Positions 1 through 11,189 of a stretch of DNA of 64,000 nucleotides are shown piece after piece. Each line of letters begins with the position of its first letter. Position 1 is the first letter of the stretch. Under the pieces are notes generated by a model, which made no database searches, was not told where the DNA came from, and was given only the letters and a program-made list of their open reading frames with translations. Position numbers and translations under genes: made by a program. The DNA lies in contig NZ_SPMZ01000019.1 in the NCBI RefSeq assembly GCF_012939995.1, forward strand, positions 62,001 to 126,000, given 5' to 3'. Origin of the DNA: Candidatus Competibacter phosphatis (lineage in GTDB: Bacteria; Pseudomonadota; Gammaproteobacteria; Competibacterales; Competibacteraceae).

Positions 1-976
1 GTTCAGAGCCTCCGGCGCGAGCAGCAGCGCGCCGCCGACCATCGCCGCGCTCAGCAGACCGATTAGTGGTTTCGGACCGATGTAATCAAGAGGAACCCGG
101 TAACCGGTGCGCAGCATTTCCGTCGGATTGCCGCCGAAAGCGCCGTTGGATCGGGAGGGCATCGGCGGTAGCCAGGGCAGGGTGGCTCCATGTTGCAATG
201 CCGCCCTGGAGATGCCTAGATCGCTCAGGTGCTCACGCGCGAACCGCCATTTCGATTCGTCGGCCAGTTGCGTGGCCAGCGCGAACCCTTGCGTGGAGGC
301 ATCGTGAACCAGTTGCACCGGGGTGTCGGGATGGTTGCGCAGAAACTCCCGACAGGCGGCGAACACCGGTTCCGGGTAGCCGGTGCGGCTGACCACCACC
401 GCCTTGGCGGTCAAGTGGAAACGGTTGCGGATCAGCATGTCCACCAGATCGTCCCGTTCCACCACCAGAATCCGTTCGGGTGCATAGTGCGGGTCTTGCA
501 GGTCGAGTGGCGCGGCTTGGCGCCGGAATGCGGTGCCGTCCGCCAGGGCCTGGATCGGATGGGCCTGATGGTATTGGTCGACGATCTTGCGGGCCTTCTC
601 GAAGGGCAGTTTGCCTTTCTCCCGCTGGCCCAGCCAGATCGCCAAGGGCAGCAGCACCGCCAGAATCAGCGCTCCACCCCACCAGCTCCAATTGCTGAAC
701 GCAAACAGCCCGGCGATGGCGCTCACGATAAGCGCGATGACGCCGCAGCCAACCGGCCCCAGCGTTTTTTTTGCGCCAAAGCCGGCAGATGGCCAGGGCA
801 AGCTGGGTCGTGGTGAACGCTTGCTGCCCGTTGTCGGACAGGCGCTGAATGGTCTGCCTCAGCGCAAAGTCGCTGATCCGGTCTTCCTTTTTGCGGAACA
901 CGAACTGATAGCGACACTTATTGCAGCGCGTACCGTCCTTGTGGCGCTGGTTGTGGTTGCACTCTGGGCAGCGCAT
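1..976 (-). CDS. Zinc-ribbon membrane protein of unknown function (partial, one frameshift)
   Basis: The N-terminus begins MRCPECNHNQ and has two CxxC pairs (CPEC, CNKC), a typical zinc ribbon, followed by a basic helical stretch (about residues 25-70). The open frame breaks at a run of eight T at 764-771. Removing one base continues the frame into two adjacent hydrophobic segments (starting VIALIVSAIAGLFAF) and a soluble domain of about 170 residues that is still open at the left edge of the window. The last visible residues are again hydrophobic (LIGLLSAAMVGGALLLAPEA). I do not recognise the family; the zinc ribbon plus membrane anchor suggests a stress or membrane-associated sensor, which is only a guess. 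The gene ends outside the window. Confidence 0.6.
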
Positions 977-1021
977 CGGTAACCCTCTCGGCGGTGGCTA
1001 TAGGGTACCGAGTCTAGTGCG

Positions 1022-2458
1022 CTAAGCTTTCAACTTCTCCATCAGCAAGTCATTCACCTGCTGCGGGTTGGCCTTGCCCTTGGACAGCTTCATCACCTGG
1101 CCGACGAAGAAGCCGAATAGCTTGTCCTTGCCAGCGCGGTACTGAGCCAGTTGCTCGGGATTGGCGGCGATCACGTCGTCGATCACTTTTTCAATGGCGG
1201 AGGTATCGGTGATCTGCCGCAGGCCACGCTTTTCGATGATGGCGTCGGCATCGCCTTCGCCGGCCCACATCGCCTCGAACACTTCCTTGGCGATCTTGCC
1301 GGAAATGGTCCGGTCCTGAATCCGCCGCAGCAGGCCGGCCAGTTGCGTGGCACTGACCGGACTGTCGGCGATGTCCCGGTTGTCCTTGTTCAGGAAGGCC
1401 GAGAAATCGCCCATCACCCAGTTGGCGCACAGCTTCGGTTCGCCGCCCAGCGCCGCGACCGTCGCCTCGTAGTGGTCGGCCAGTCCGCGGCTGGTGGTGA
1501 GCACGCCGGCGTCATAGGCGGATAGGCCATACTGTGCCGTGAAGCGCTGTTTCTTGACGTCCGGCAGTTCCGGCAAGGCGGCGCGGGCGGCATCGATGAA
1601 CGCATCGTCCAGCACCAGCGGCAGCAGATCGGGATCGGGGAAGTAGCGGTAATCGTTGGCTTCTTCCTTGCCGCGCATGGAGCGGGTTTCGCCCTTGTCC
1701 GGGTCGTACAGCCGGGTTTCCTGCACCACCTTGCCGCCGGATTCGATCAGGTCGATCTGCCGCTCGATCTCGAACTCGATCGCCCGCTCGACGAAGCGGA
1801 AGGAGTTGAGATTCTTGAGTTCGGCGCGGGTGCCGAGCTTGGGCTCGCCCTTGGGTCGTACCGACACGTTGGCGTCGCAGCGGAACGAACCTTCCTGCAT
1901 GTTGCCGTCGCAGATACCGAGATACACCACCAGTTGGTGCAGCTTCTTCATATACGCCACCGCCTCCTTGGCCGAACGCATATCCGGCTCGGAGACGATT
2001 TCCAGCAGCGGCGTACCGGCACGGTTCAGGTCGATCCCGGACCGACCGTGAAAATCCTCGTGCAGCGACTTACCGGCATCTTCCTCCAGATGGGCGCGGG
2101 TGATGCCGATCACCTTGCTGGAGCCGTCGTCCAGGTCGATGGTCAACTGGCCTTTCTGGACCACCGGCAGTTCGTACTGGCTGATTTGGTAGCCCTTCGG
2201 CAAGTCGGGATAAAAGTAATTTTTGCGGGCGAACACCGAGCGGCGTGCGACTTCGGCGCCGATGGCCAGTCCGAGCATGGCCGCCATGCGCACCGCATCC
2301 CGGTTCAGCACCGGCAACACCCCCGGCAGGCCGAGATCGATGGCGCAAGCCTGAGTGTTGGGCGCGGCGCCGTAGGCGGTGGAGGCCCCGGAGAAGATCT
2401 TGCTCTTGGTGGCGAGTTGGGCATGGATTTCCAGCCCGATAACCGTTTCCCATTCCAT
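1022..2458 (-). CDS. gatB: Aspartyl/glutamyl-tRNA amidotransferase subunit B
   Basis: 478 residues, the normal GatB length. It starts [15 protein letters not shown] and carries the family motif [10 protein letters not shown] and the Cys-containing stretch [10 protein letters not shown]. The C-terminal YqeY-like tail domain ends in [13 protein letters not shown]. GatB binds the misacylated Glu-tRNA(Gln) or Asp-tRNA(Asn) and phosphorylates the side chain before amidation by ammonia channelled from GatA. It is the last gene of a gatC-gatA-gatB unit with 25 bp between gatA and gatB. The presence of the complex implies that glutaminyl- and/or asparaginyl-tRNA is made indirectly; the window does not show which. 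Confidence 0.97.
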   Translation of the reverse strand: MEWETVIGLEIHAQLATKSKIFSGASTAYGAAPNTQACAIDLGLPGVLPVLNRDAVRMAAMLGLAIGAEVARRSVFARKNYFYPDLPKGYQISQYELPVVQKGQLTIDLDDGSSKVIGITRAHLEEDAGKSLHEDFHGRSGIDLNRAGTPLLEIVSEPDMRSAKEAVAYMKKLHQLVVYLGICDGNMQEGSFRCDANVSVRPKGEPKLGTRAELKNLNSFRFVERAIEFEIERQIDLIESGGKVVQETRLYDPDKGETRSMRGKEEANDYRYFPDPDLLPLVLDDAFIDAARAALPELPDVKKQRFTAQYGLSAYDAGVLTTSRGLADHYEATVAALGGEPKLCANWVMGDFSAFLNKDNRDIADSPVSATQLAGLLRRIQDRTISGKIAKEVFEAMWAGEGDADAIIEKRGLRQITDTSAIEKVIDDVIAANPEQLAQYRAGKDKLFGFFVGQVMKLSKGKANPQQVNDLLMEKLKA

Positions 2459-2483
2459 AAATCGAAACCTTGCGAATTGAACG

Positions 2484-3938
2484 TCAGGCGAAGGCGGCGG
2501 GCGCGCGCAGGTGCCAGTCGGTGGCTTGCTGATAGCGGTGCGCCGTGTGCAACAAGCGATCCTCGGCGAAGTAATCGCCGATGAGTTGCAGGCCCACCGG
2601 CAATCCAGCGGCGAAACCCACCGGCAGCGACAGACCGGGCAGACCGGCTAGATTGACCGCGATGGTGTAGATATCCGACAGGTACATGGTGATCGGATCG
2701 TCCACCTTTTCGCCCAGCTTGAAGGCCACGGTCGGCGAAGTCGGCCCCGCAATCACGTCCACTTGTTGGAAAGCCCGTTGAAAATCGTCGCTGATCAAGC
2801 GGCGAATCTGCTGCGCTTTCAAATAGTAAGCATCATAGTAGCCAGCCGACAGCGCGAAGGTGCCGACCAGGATGCGGCGGGTAACCTCGGGACCGAAGCC
2901 TTCGCCACGCGAGCGGGTGTACAGGTCCAGCAAATCCTTGGGATTCTCGCAGCGGTGGCCGTAGCGTACCCCGTCGAAACGCGCCAGGTTGGAGGAGCAT
3001 TCCGCCGGGGCGATCACGTAATAGGCGGGAATCGCCAGCCGGCTGTTGGGCAGGCTGATTTCGACCGTCTCCGCGCCCAGCTTCCGATACTCGGCGATGG
3101 CTTCTTCCACCACTTGGGCCACCGCGCCGTCCAAGCCCTCGCCGAAATATTCTTTCGGCAGGCCGATCTTCAGGCCGTCCAGCGGCCGGTCGAGCAGGGC
3201 GGTGTAGTCGGGCACCGGCCGGTCGGCGCTGGTGGAATCGCGCGGGTCGAATCCGGCCATCGCGCCCAGCAGCAGGGCGCAATCCTCAGCGCTGCGCGCC
3301 ATCGGCCCGCCCTGGTCGAGGCTGGAGGCGTAGGCGATCATCCCCCAGCGCGAGACCCGGCCATAGGTCGGTTTCAAGCCAGTGATGCCGCACAGCGCGG
3401 CCGGTTGGCGGATGGAGCCGCCGGTGTCGGTGCCGGTGGCGCCGGGCGTTAGCCGCGCCGCCACGGCGGCGGCGGACCCGCCGGAGGAGCCGCCGGGCAC
3501 CATCGCCAGATCCCAAGGATTGTGGACCGGGCCATACAGGCTGGTTTCGTTGGAGGAGCCCATGGCGAACTCGTCCATGTTGGTCTTGCCCAGCATCACC
3601 GCGCCGGCGGTATTCAGCTTCTCGACCACGGTGGCGTCGTAGGGCGCGACGAAGCGGTCCAGCATGCGCGAGCCGCAGGAGGTGCGTACCCCTTCGGTAC
3701 AGAAGATATCCTTGTGGACGATGGGCACGCCGGTCAGCGGCCCCGCTTCGTCACGGTGGCGGCGTTGGTCGGCGGCGCGCGCGCGGGCCAGCGCCGCTTC
3801 GGCGGTGACGGTGATGAAGGCGTTCAGTTGGGGGTTGAACCGCTCCACGCGCTCCAGGAAAGCGCGGGTCAGCTCTTCGCTGCTGAACTCGCCGGCGGCG
3901 AGGCCGGCGCTGAGTTGGGCGATGGTTTTCTCATGCAT
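2484..3938 (-). CDS. gatA: Aspartyl/glutamyl-tRNA amidotransferase subunit A
   Basis: 484 residues, full length. This is the amidase-signature subunit that hydrolyses glutamine and feeds ammonia to GatB. The catalytic Ser-cisSer-Lys triad is visible: the Lys in [10 protein letters not shown], and the serines in the glycine/serine-rich signature [16 protein letters not shown] and in [12 protein letters not shown]. The C-terminus has the usual [17 protein letters not shown] motif. It lies between gatC (93 bp upstream) and gatB and is probably cotranscribed with both. Confidence 0.97.
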   Translation of the reverse strand: MHEKTIAQLSAGLAAGEFSSEELTRAFLERVERFNPQLNAFITVTAEAALARARAADQRRHRDEAGPLTGVPIVHKDIFCTEGVRTSCGSRMLDRFVAPYDATVVEKLNTAGAVMLGKTNMDEFAMGSSNETSLYGPVHNPWDLAMVPGGSSGGSAAAVAARLTPGATGTDTGGSIRQPAALCGITGLKPTYGRVSRWGMIAYASSLDQGGPMARSAEDCALLLGAMAGFDPRDSTSADRPVPDYTALLDRPLDGLKIGLPKEYFGEGLDGAVAQVVEEAIAEYRKLGAETVEISLPNSRLAIPAYYVIAPAECSSNLARFDGVRYGHRCENPKDLLDLYTRSRGEGFGPEVTRRILVGTFALSAGYYDAYYLKAQQIRRLISDDFQRAFQQVDVIAGPTSPTVAFKLGEKVDDPITMYLSDIYTIAVNLAGLPGLSLPVGFAAGLPVGLQLIGDYFAEDRLLHTAHRYQQATDWHLRAPAAFA

Positions 3939-4031
3939 GGCGATGGAATCGGAGATGATTATCCAAGAACTTCCCGCCCTCCTTGGGGGAGCGCGAAGCG
4001 AGAGTGTAGGGCTTGGAGCGAGCGCTGAAGT

Positions 4032-4319
4032 TCACTCGATCACCTTCGGCACCAGATACAACCCGGCTTCGACTTGCGGAGCGATGGCCTGGAAATGCTC
4101 GCGCTGGTCGGGTTCGGTGACCGCATCGGAACGCAGGCGCTGTGTCATGTCCAGCGGATGTGCCATCGGCGCGACGCCGGCCGTATCGGCGGCGTTCATC
4201 TGCGCCACCAATTCGAGAATGGCGGACAGGTTGCGAGCGTAGGCCGGCACATCCTCGTCGCGGATGGCCAAGCGCGCCAGATGGGCGATTTTGGCGACTT
4301 CGGCGGGTCCCAGAGACAT
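4032..4319 (-). CDS. gatC: Aspartyl/glutamyl-tRNA amidotransferase subunit C
   Basis: 95 residues. It starts [19 protein letters not shown], the typical GatC N-terminal helix, and contains the loop [19 protein letters not shown] that wraps between GatA and GatB. The in-frame extension to 4373 lacks family similarity, so the ATG at 4319 is preferred; a GGAG-type ribosome site lies just upstream (CAAGGAGAATTC on the coding strand). It stabilises GatA and heads the gatCAB unit, transcribed divergently from mreB. Confidence 0.95.
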   Translation of the reverse strand: MSLGPAEVAKIAHLARLAIRDEDVPAYARNLSAILELVAQMNAADTAGVAPMAHPLDMTQRLRSDAVTEPDQREHFQAIAPQVEAGLYLVPKVIE

Positions 4320-4394
4320 CGCGAGAATTCTCCTTGCAAGAGATCGAAGAAAACGGACATGTAACCCTATCATAATTTGCCGGCTTGCTCCTAA

Positions 4395-5495
<1,101 letters not shown>

Positions 5496-5498
5496 CTA

Positions 5499-6407
5499 TT
5501 GGCCGCCCTCAAACCCAGCAGGCGGTCCCGTTACTTGTTCACGGTCAACCCCACGGCGACTCTTCGGCTCGGATTGTGGGTGGCGCTGTCCATCGTCATC
5601 ATGACGATGGATCACCGCTATCGCTATCTCGACGGCGCGCGCGATGTCCTGGCCACGGCGATCTACCCGCTACAGTATTTGGCGCGCTTGCCGGGCGACG
5701 CCAAGACTTGGCTGACCGAGAATCTGATCGGCCGAGGCGTCCTGCTGGAAGAAAATGCCCAACTGCGCGAAAAGCAGGTGTTTCTCAACGCCCAGTTGCA
5801 GAAACTGACCACGCTGGAGGCGGAAAATCACCGGCTGCGTTCCCTGCTGGAGTCGGCGGTCAATACCCCGGAGCGAGTGTTGATCGCCGAACTGCTGGCG
5901 GTGGACTTCGATCCGTACCGGCATCACATCCTGCTCAACCGGGGTCGCCAGCACGGCATTTACGTCGGCGAGCCGGTACTGGACCAGCATGGCATCGTCG
6001 GGCAGATCGTTCGGGCCGATCCCTTTACCGCCACGGCCATCCTCATCACCGACCCCAACCACGCCCTGCCGATCCAGATCGACCGCACCGGGGTTCGCAC
6101 CCTGGCCTTGGGTACTGGCAACTTTCAGGAGTTGGAACTGCCCCATGTTCCCAACAATGAAGACGTGAAGGTCGGCGATCTGTTGGTGACCTCCGGTCTG
6201 GGCGGGCGGTTTCCGCGTGGTTATCCGGTGGGCAAGGTGGTGAAGGTGGAATTCGATCCCGGTAGCCCCTTTGCCCACATCGTCGCCCGGCCGCTTGCGG
6301 CGCTGGATCGAATCCGCGAAGTGATGTTGCTGGAGAACGAATCGGGGGCGTCGGAACCGCCCGCGCCCGCCATGGACGGACGCTCCGCCTCGCCGCGCCC
6401 GCCATGA
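5499..6407 (+). CDS. mreC: Rod-shape-determining protein MreC
   Basis: 302 residues. It has a short basic N-terminus, one membrane segment (LRLGLWVALSIVIM, about residues 22-36), a coiled coil (about 80-120, ENAQLREKQVFLNAQL), and the paired beta-domain core with the motifs HGIVGQIV and VGDLLVTSGLGGRFPRGYPVG. The start is TTG at 5499, only 3 bp after the mreB stop, so translation is probably coupled; no better ATG precedes the membrane segment. It scaffolds MreB to PBP2/RodA from the periplasm. Confidence 0.93.
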   Translation: MAALKPSRRSRYLFTVNPTATLRLGLWVALSIVIMTMDHRYRYLDGARDVLATAIYPLQYLARLPGDAKTWLTENLIGRGVLLEENAQLREKQVFLNAQLQKLTTLEAENHRLRSLLESAVNTPERVLIAELLAVDFDPYRHHILLNRGRQHGIYVGEPVLDQHGIVGQIVRADPFTATAILITDPNHALPIQIDRTGVRTLALGTGNFQELELPHVPNNEDVKVGDLLVTSGLGGRFPRGYPVGKVVKVEFDPGSPFAHIVARPLAALDRIREVMLLENESGASEPPAPAMDGRSASPRPP

Positions 6408-6892
6408 GCGCGCCTCGCCCCACCGGCGGCGGGATCATGGCCTTGAGCCTGCTGCTGGCGTTTCTGTTGTCCACCATCCCCTTGCCGGGTGGGCTGGATC
6501 ATTTTCGGCCCGATTGGGTGGCGATGGTGCTGATCTACTGGTGCATGGCATTGCCGCATCGGGTTGGGATCGGGGTGGGTTGGCTGGTCGGGTTGTTGCT
6601 GGACGTGGCGCGAGGCGCGCTGTTGGGCCAATATGCCTTGGCCCTGGCGGTTGTGGCCTATCTGACGCTGCAGACTTACCGGCGCGTCCGGGTGGCGCCG
6701 CCCTGGCAGCAGGCATTCAGCATCCTGCTTTTTCTGTTGGTCGAACAACTGCTGGTATTCTGGATCAGTGGCGTGATCGGCTATCCACCACGCGACTGGT
6801 GGTACCTGGCGCCCGCGCTGGGCGGCATGGTGATGTGGCCTCTGTTGTTCGTGATCCTGCGCGATGTGCGCCGTTATTTCCAAGTCACCTGA
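6404..6892 (+). CDS. mreD: Rod-shape-determining membrane protein MreD
   Basis: 162 residues with about five predicted membrane helices. It shows the MreD hallmark PDWVAMVLIYWCMALPHRVGIGVGWLVGLLLDVARGALLGQ region (residues about 37-76). The ATG overlaps the mreC stop by 4 bp (ATGA), indicating translational coupling. It is the integral membrane partner of MreC in the elongasome. Confidence 0.95.
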   Translation: MSAPRPTGGGIMALSLLLAFLLSTIPLPGGLDHFRPDWVAMVLIYWCMALPHRVGIGVGWLVGLLLDVARGALLGQYALALAVVAYLTLQTYRRVRVAPPWQQAFSILLFLLVEQLLVFWISGVIGYPPRDWWYLAPALGGMVMWPLLFVILRDVRRYFQVT

Positions 6893-6910
6893 GAGCCCGA
6901 CAAGGCGACC

Positions 6911-8851
6911 ATGAAACGCTGGCAACCGTTCGCCAAGCCCGCCACCGGCGAACCGCTGGCTCGGGAAAAGGACAACACCGCCGAGAGCGAGCTGTTTTTC
7001 CGTCGTGCCCTGGTGGTGCTATTCGCGGTGTTCCTGAGCTTCCTGGCCGTGGCGGGCCGTTTGGTCTACCTGCAAGTGCTCAACCACGAGCGTTTCACCA
7101 CCCTGTCCGAGAGCAATCGAGTTCGCTTGCAGCCGCTGCCGCCGACCCGCGGCTTTATCTTCGACCGTAACGGGGTACTGCTGGCCGACAATCTGGCCTC
7201 CTATCACCTGGAAATCACCCGCGAGCAGGTCAAGGATCTGGATACGACCCTGGCGGAACTACGTCAGCGCATCGAACTCACCGACGCCGACATCGAGCGC
7301 TACCGCAAGCTGGCCCGCCGCGCGCCACCCTACACCGGCGTGCCGTTGCGGTTTCGCTTGACCGATGAGGAAATCGCCCGGCTGGCGGTCGATCTGTACC
7401 GCTTGCCGGGCGTGGACATCAAAGCCGACCTGACCCGCCGCTATCCGCTCGGGCCGCTGGCCGTTCACGCCATTGGTTATGTCGGGCGGATCGACGAGAA
7501 CGAGTTGCGTCGGCTCGACCCCGGTCAGTACAGCGGCAGCACCCACATCGGCAAGACCGGCGTGGAACGATCCTACGAAGACTTGCTGCGGGGGCGCACC
7601 GGCTGGCAGCAGGTCGAAACCAATGCCGAGGGCCGCCCGCTGCGAGTTCTCAGCCGTACCCCGCCGGTACCGGGCCAGCATATCTATCTGAGCATCGATG
7701 TACGCTTGCAGGCGGTGGCGGAAAAGGCGCTGGAAGACTACAACGGTGCCATTGTCGCCCTAGACCCGCGCAATGGCGAGATACTGGCGCTGGCCAGTCA
7801 GCCGACCTACGATCCCAACCCCTTCGTCAACGGCATCGACTTTGCCTCTTACCGCTTGCTCAACACCTCCAAGGACCGGCCGCTGCTCAATCGCGCCCTG
7901 CGCGGGATCTATCCGCCCGGCAGCACCGTCAAGCCATTGATGGCGCTGGCCGGGTTGGAATACGGAGAAGTCAACCGCTACAGCGGCGTATTCTGTCCGG
8001 GGTTCTATCGGTTGCCCGGTTCCAGCCACAAGTTCCGCGACTGGCGGCGCGGTGGCCACGGCAGCGTGAGCATGGACCGGGCCATCGCCCAATCCTGCGA
8101 TGTGTACTTCTACAATCTGGCATTCAATCTGGGTATCGACCGCATTCATGAATTTCTGGATCGCTTTCACCTGGGCCGACCGACCGGCGTCGACCTGCCG
8201 GGCGAAAAGAGCGCGCTATTGCCGTCCCAGGAATGGAAGCGCCGAGTCCACAAACACGCTTGGTTCGCGGGCGATACCATCAGCGCCGGGATCGGGCAGG
8301 GCTATTTCCTGACCACGCCACTGCAACTCGCTCACGCCACTGCGGTGATTTCCCAGCGGGGCGCGGATTTCAAGCCGCGAGTCCTGCTGGCCACCGAAGA
8401 TCCCGGTACCCGGATCAAGACTCCGGAAGTCCCGCGGCCGTTGCCGCCAGTGACGGTCAAGAATCCTCAGTTCTGGGATACGGTGATCGCCGGCATGATT
8501 CATGTGGTGGAAGGTGGCACCGCCCATCGCATCGGAATCGGCGCCAAGTACCGCATCGCCGGCAAGACCGGTACCGCCCAGGTTTTCACCGTGGGTCAGA
8601 ACGAGCGCTATAACGCTAGCCGCCTGGCCCGACATTTGTTGGACCATGCTCTGTTCGTGGCCTTCGCGCCGGCCGATGATCCGCGTATCGCGGTGGCGGT
8701 GATCGCCGAACATGGCGGCGGTGGCAGCAAGACCGCCGCGCCGATGGCGCGCAAGGTCATGGATGCCTATCTGCTCGACAAATATGATCAACCCGCCGCC
8801 GATGGGGCACGGGACACTCAGGGAGACGCCCAGCGGGATGGATCGGAGTAA
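6911..8851 (+). CDS. mrdA: Penicillin-binding protein 2, elongasome transpeptidase
   Basis: 646 residues, class B PBP. One membrane anchor (about residues 32-55) is followed by the PBP dimerisation domain (starting LPPTRGFIFDRNG) and the transpeptidase domain. Catalytic motifs: SxxK as STVK (S338-K341), SxN-type SCD in IAQSCDVYFYN, and KTGT in IAGKTGTAQVF. It cross-links new peptidoglycan during cylinder elongation. It lies 18 bp after mreD and overlaps rodA by 14 bp. Confidence 0.97.
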   Translation: MKRWQPFAKPATGEPLAREKDNTAESELFFRRALVVLFAVFLSFLAVAGRLVYLQVLNHERFTTLSESNRVRLQPLPPTRGFIFDRNGVLLADNLASYHLEITREQVKDLDTTLAELRQRIELTDADIERYRKLARRAPPYTGVPLRFRLTDEEIARLAVDLYRLPGVDIKADLTRRYPLGPLAVHAIGYVGRIDENELRRLDPGQYSGSTHIGKTGVERSYEDLLRGRTGWQQVETNAEGRPLRVLSRTPPVPGQHIYLSIDVRLQAVAEKALEDYNGAIVALDPRNGEILALASQPTYDPNPFVNGIDFASYRLLNTSKDRPLLNRALRGIYPPGSTVKPLMALAGLEYGEVNRYSGVFCPGFYRLPGSSHKFRDWRRGGHGSVSMDRAIAQSCDVYFYNLAFNLGIDRIHEFLDRFHLGRPTGVDLPGEKSALLPSQEWKRRVHKHAWFAGDTISAGIGQGYFLTTPLQLAHATAVISQRGADFKPRVLLATEDPGTRIKTPEVPRPLPPVTVKNPQFWDTVIAGMIHVVEGGTAHRIGIGAKYRIAGKTGTAQVFTVGQNERYNASRLARHLLDHALFVAFAPADDPRIAVAVIAEHGGGGSKTAAPMARKVMDAYLLDKYDQPAADGARDTQGDAQRDGSE

Positions 8852-9941
8852 TAAAGGCAAGTTTCTCAGGCTGATTCATCTGGATCTGACATTGCTGCTG
8901 GGGTTGCTGGTGATATCGGGCACGGGGCTGGTGGTGTTGTACAGCGCCGGCCAGCGCGATCTGGATCTGGTGACTGGGCAGGCCATGCGGCTGGGTCTGG
9001 GATTTGCCATCATGCTGGCCCTGGCGCAGATCCCGCCGCACTACTTCCGCTTCTGGTCGCCATGGATTTATCTGGCTGGAATCCTGCTGTTGTTGGCGGT
9101 CATGGTGGCCGGCGATATCTCCAAGGGCGCGCGGCGCTGGCTGGATTTGGGTGTGTTGCGGTTTCAGCCCTCGGAGATCATGAAACTGGCGGTGCCGATG
9201 ATGATGAGCTGGTACTTCGCCAACAAACCGCTGCCGCCGCGGTTGTGGCATTTGCTGGGCGGGGTGTCGATTACCGGGGTGCCGTTTCTGTTGATCGCTA
9301 AACAGCCGGATCTGGGCACGGCGCTGGTGGTGGGCTGTGCCGGGGCGTTCGTACTGTTTCTCGCCGGGCTGAGCTGGACCATCCTGCTCGGTCTGGTCGC
9401 GGCGCTGGGTGCCGCGGTGCCGCTGTTTTGGACCTTCGCCATGCACGACTATCAGCGCCAGCGGGTGCTGACCTTCCTCGATCCGGAAAGCGATCCGCTG
9501 GGGGCCGGCTATCACATCATTCAATCCAAGATCGCCATTGGTTCGGGCGGCATCTACGGCAAGGGTTGGCTGAACGGCACCCAGTCGCATCTGGATTTCC
9601 TGCCGGAAGGTTCGACCGATTTCATCTTTGCCGCGTTTTCGGAGGAGTTCGGCCTGGTGGGCGGCTGCCTGCTGTTGACGCTGTATTTCTTCGTCATCGC
9701 CCGCTGCCTGTACATGGCGACCCATACCCCGGATACCTATACCCGGCTGCTGGCCGGCAGTCTGACGCTGATTTTCTTCGTCTACGCCTTCGTCAACTCC
9801 GGGATGGTATCCGGCCTATTGCCGGTGGTGGGGTTGCCGCTGCCGTTGTTCAGCTATGGGGGAACATCCCTAGTGACGATCATGGCCGGCTTCGGTATCC
9901 TGATGAGCGTCTATTCGCACCGCCGGACCCCGACGCGGTAA
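8838..9941 (+). CDS. mrdB: SEDS peptidoglycan glycosyltransferase RodA
   Basis: 367 residues and about ten membrane helices. The SEDS signatures KGARRWLDLG, FQPSEIMKL, GWLNGTQSHLDFLPEGSTDFIF and the C-terminal PLPLFSYGGTS are all present. The conserved periplasmic Asp needed for polymerase activity is most likely the one in FLPEGSTDF. The ATG at 8838 lies inside the end of mrdA, so the pair is translationally coupled. RodA polymerises lipid II for PBP2. Confidence 0.96.
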   Translation: MDRSNKGKFLRLIHLDLTLLLGLLVISGTGLVVLYSAGQRDLDLVTGQAMRLGLGFAIMLALAQIPPHYFRFWSPWIYLAGILLLLAVMVAGDISKGARRWLDLGVLRFQPSEIMKLAVPMMMSWYFANKPLPPRLWHLLGGVSITGVPFLLIAKQPDLGTALVVGCAGAFVLFLAGLSWTILLGLVAALGAAVPLFWTFAMHDYQRQRVLTFLDPESDPLGAGYHIIQSKIAIGSGGIYGKGWLNGTQSHLDFLPEGSTDFIFAAFSEEFGLVGGCLLLTLYFFVIARCLYMATHTPDTYTRLLAGSLTLIFFVYAFVNSGMVSGLLPVVGLPLPLFSYGGTSLVTIMAGFGILMSVYSHRRTPTR

Positions 9942-9972
9942 TTGCCACCACGACCAACGACGAGATCTGCGC

Positions 9973-11112
9973 GTGAAGAGCCCGTTTTTGCTTGGTGTCA
10001 TCTTGCTGTTGAACGCTTGTGCATCGTCGCCACCGCCAGCGGCGGTGATTCCCCGATCACCGGAGGTTTCGAGGGGTACGATGCCAGGCGCCTCCAGGCC
10101 CGTGCCCCCGCCAATGAGGGTGGCTCGCTCAAGCGTCCAGATCCCTGCGGATTCCTTGGCCAATCGGGCCGATGTACAAGTGTTCATCCAGGAGATGGCT
10201 AACCGGCATCGTTTCGATGTCGATTATCTTCTGACGGTTTTCAGCCAAGCCAAAGACAAACCCAGCATCATTTCCGCCATGTCCAAGCCGGGCGAGACCA
10301 AACCCTGGTATGCGTACCGGGACATTTTCGTCAATTCCAACCGTATCCAGGGCGGCGTGCGGTTCTGGCGGGCCAATGCGGCGGCGTTGACTCAGGCCGA
10401 ACGGGTTTACGGCGTGCCACCGGAAATCGTGGTGGCCATCATCGGCGTGGAAACCCAGTACGGCGGCAACATGGGTAGTTTCCGAGTCCTGGAAGCACTG
10501 TCCACCCTGGCGTTCGACTATCCCCGGCGTGCCGCTTACTTCCGTAAGGAACTGGAAAATTATCTGTTGCTGACCCGGCAAGAAGGCATCGATCCCTTGA
10601 CTCCTCGCGGGTCCTACGCCGGGGCCATGGGCTTGGGACAATTCATGCCCAGCAGTTTTTTGTCCTATGCGGTGGACTTCGACGGCGACGGTCATCGCAA
10701 TCTCTGGAGCGATTCCGACGACGCAATTGGCAGCGTCGCTCATTATTTCCAAGGCCATGGTTGGCGACCCGGCGAGCCGGTTGCCGTGCCGGCACAGGTG
10801 AGTGGTACCCGCTACCCCACGTTGGTCAGCCAGCAATTGAACCCGCCAAGGGACAGTGTCGCCCATCTGCAAGCTCAAGGCATTGCGCCCGAGGTCCCGG
10901 TCAGCGGAGCGCAGGCCGCGATGCTGCTGGAGTATCAAGGGCGCGATGGCCTGGAGTACTGGTTGGGTTTCGATAATTTTTACGTGATCACCCGCTACAA
11001 CCACAGCCGCTTGTATGCCATGGCGGTATACCAGCTCAGTCAGGAAATCCGCGAGCAACACGCATTTTACCCCGGTGCCGTTCGACCGGAACGCGTGGCC
11101 CGCGCTGACTGA
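9973..11112 (+). CDS. mltB: Membrane-bound lytic murein transglycosylase B
   Basis: 379 residues with a GTG start. The lipoprotein signal MKSPFLLGVILLLNAC places the lipidated Cys at residue 16. A proline-rich linker follows, then the SLT_2 domain with catalytic Glu in IIGVETQYGGNMG, plus the motifs YAGAMGLGQFMPSS and DFDGDGHRNLW. It cleaves glycan strands with 1,6-anhydro product formation. It sits between rodA and rlpA, the conserved order in many gammaproteobacteria. Confidence 0.95.
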   Translation: MKSPFLLGVILLLNACASSPPPAAVIPRSPEVSRGTMPGASRPVPPPMRVARSSVQIPADSLANRADVQVFIQEMANRHRFDVDYLLTVFSQAKDKPSIISAMSKPGETKPWYAYRDIFVNSNRIQGGVRFWRANAAALTQAERVYGVPPEIVVAIIGVETQYGGNMGSFRVLEALSTLAFDYPRRAAYFRKELENYLLLTRQEGIDPLTPRGSYAGAMGLGQFMPSSFLSYAVDFDGDGHRNLWSDSDDAIGSVAHYFQGHGWRPGEPVAVPAQVSGTRYPTLVSQQLNPPRDSVAHLQAQGIAPEVPVSGAQAAMLLEYQGRDGLEYWLGFDNFYVITRYNHSRLYAMAVYQLSQEIREQHAFYPGAVRPERVARAD

Positions 11113-11189
11113 ATTTTCCGACAATAATCTGAAAGTCACTGCATCGGCTGCGGCGCGGACTGGCTGTTGCCCGGTGCGAGGGAGGATTG

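Noticed and set aside
229-816. 195-codon open frame on the plus strand at the left edge
   Set aside because: It mirrors the minus-strand zinc-ribbon membrane protein, whose corrected frame has a coherent domain order; the plus-strand product has no recognisable features.
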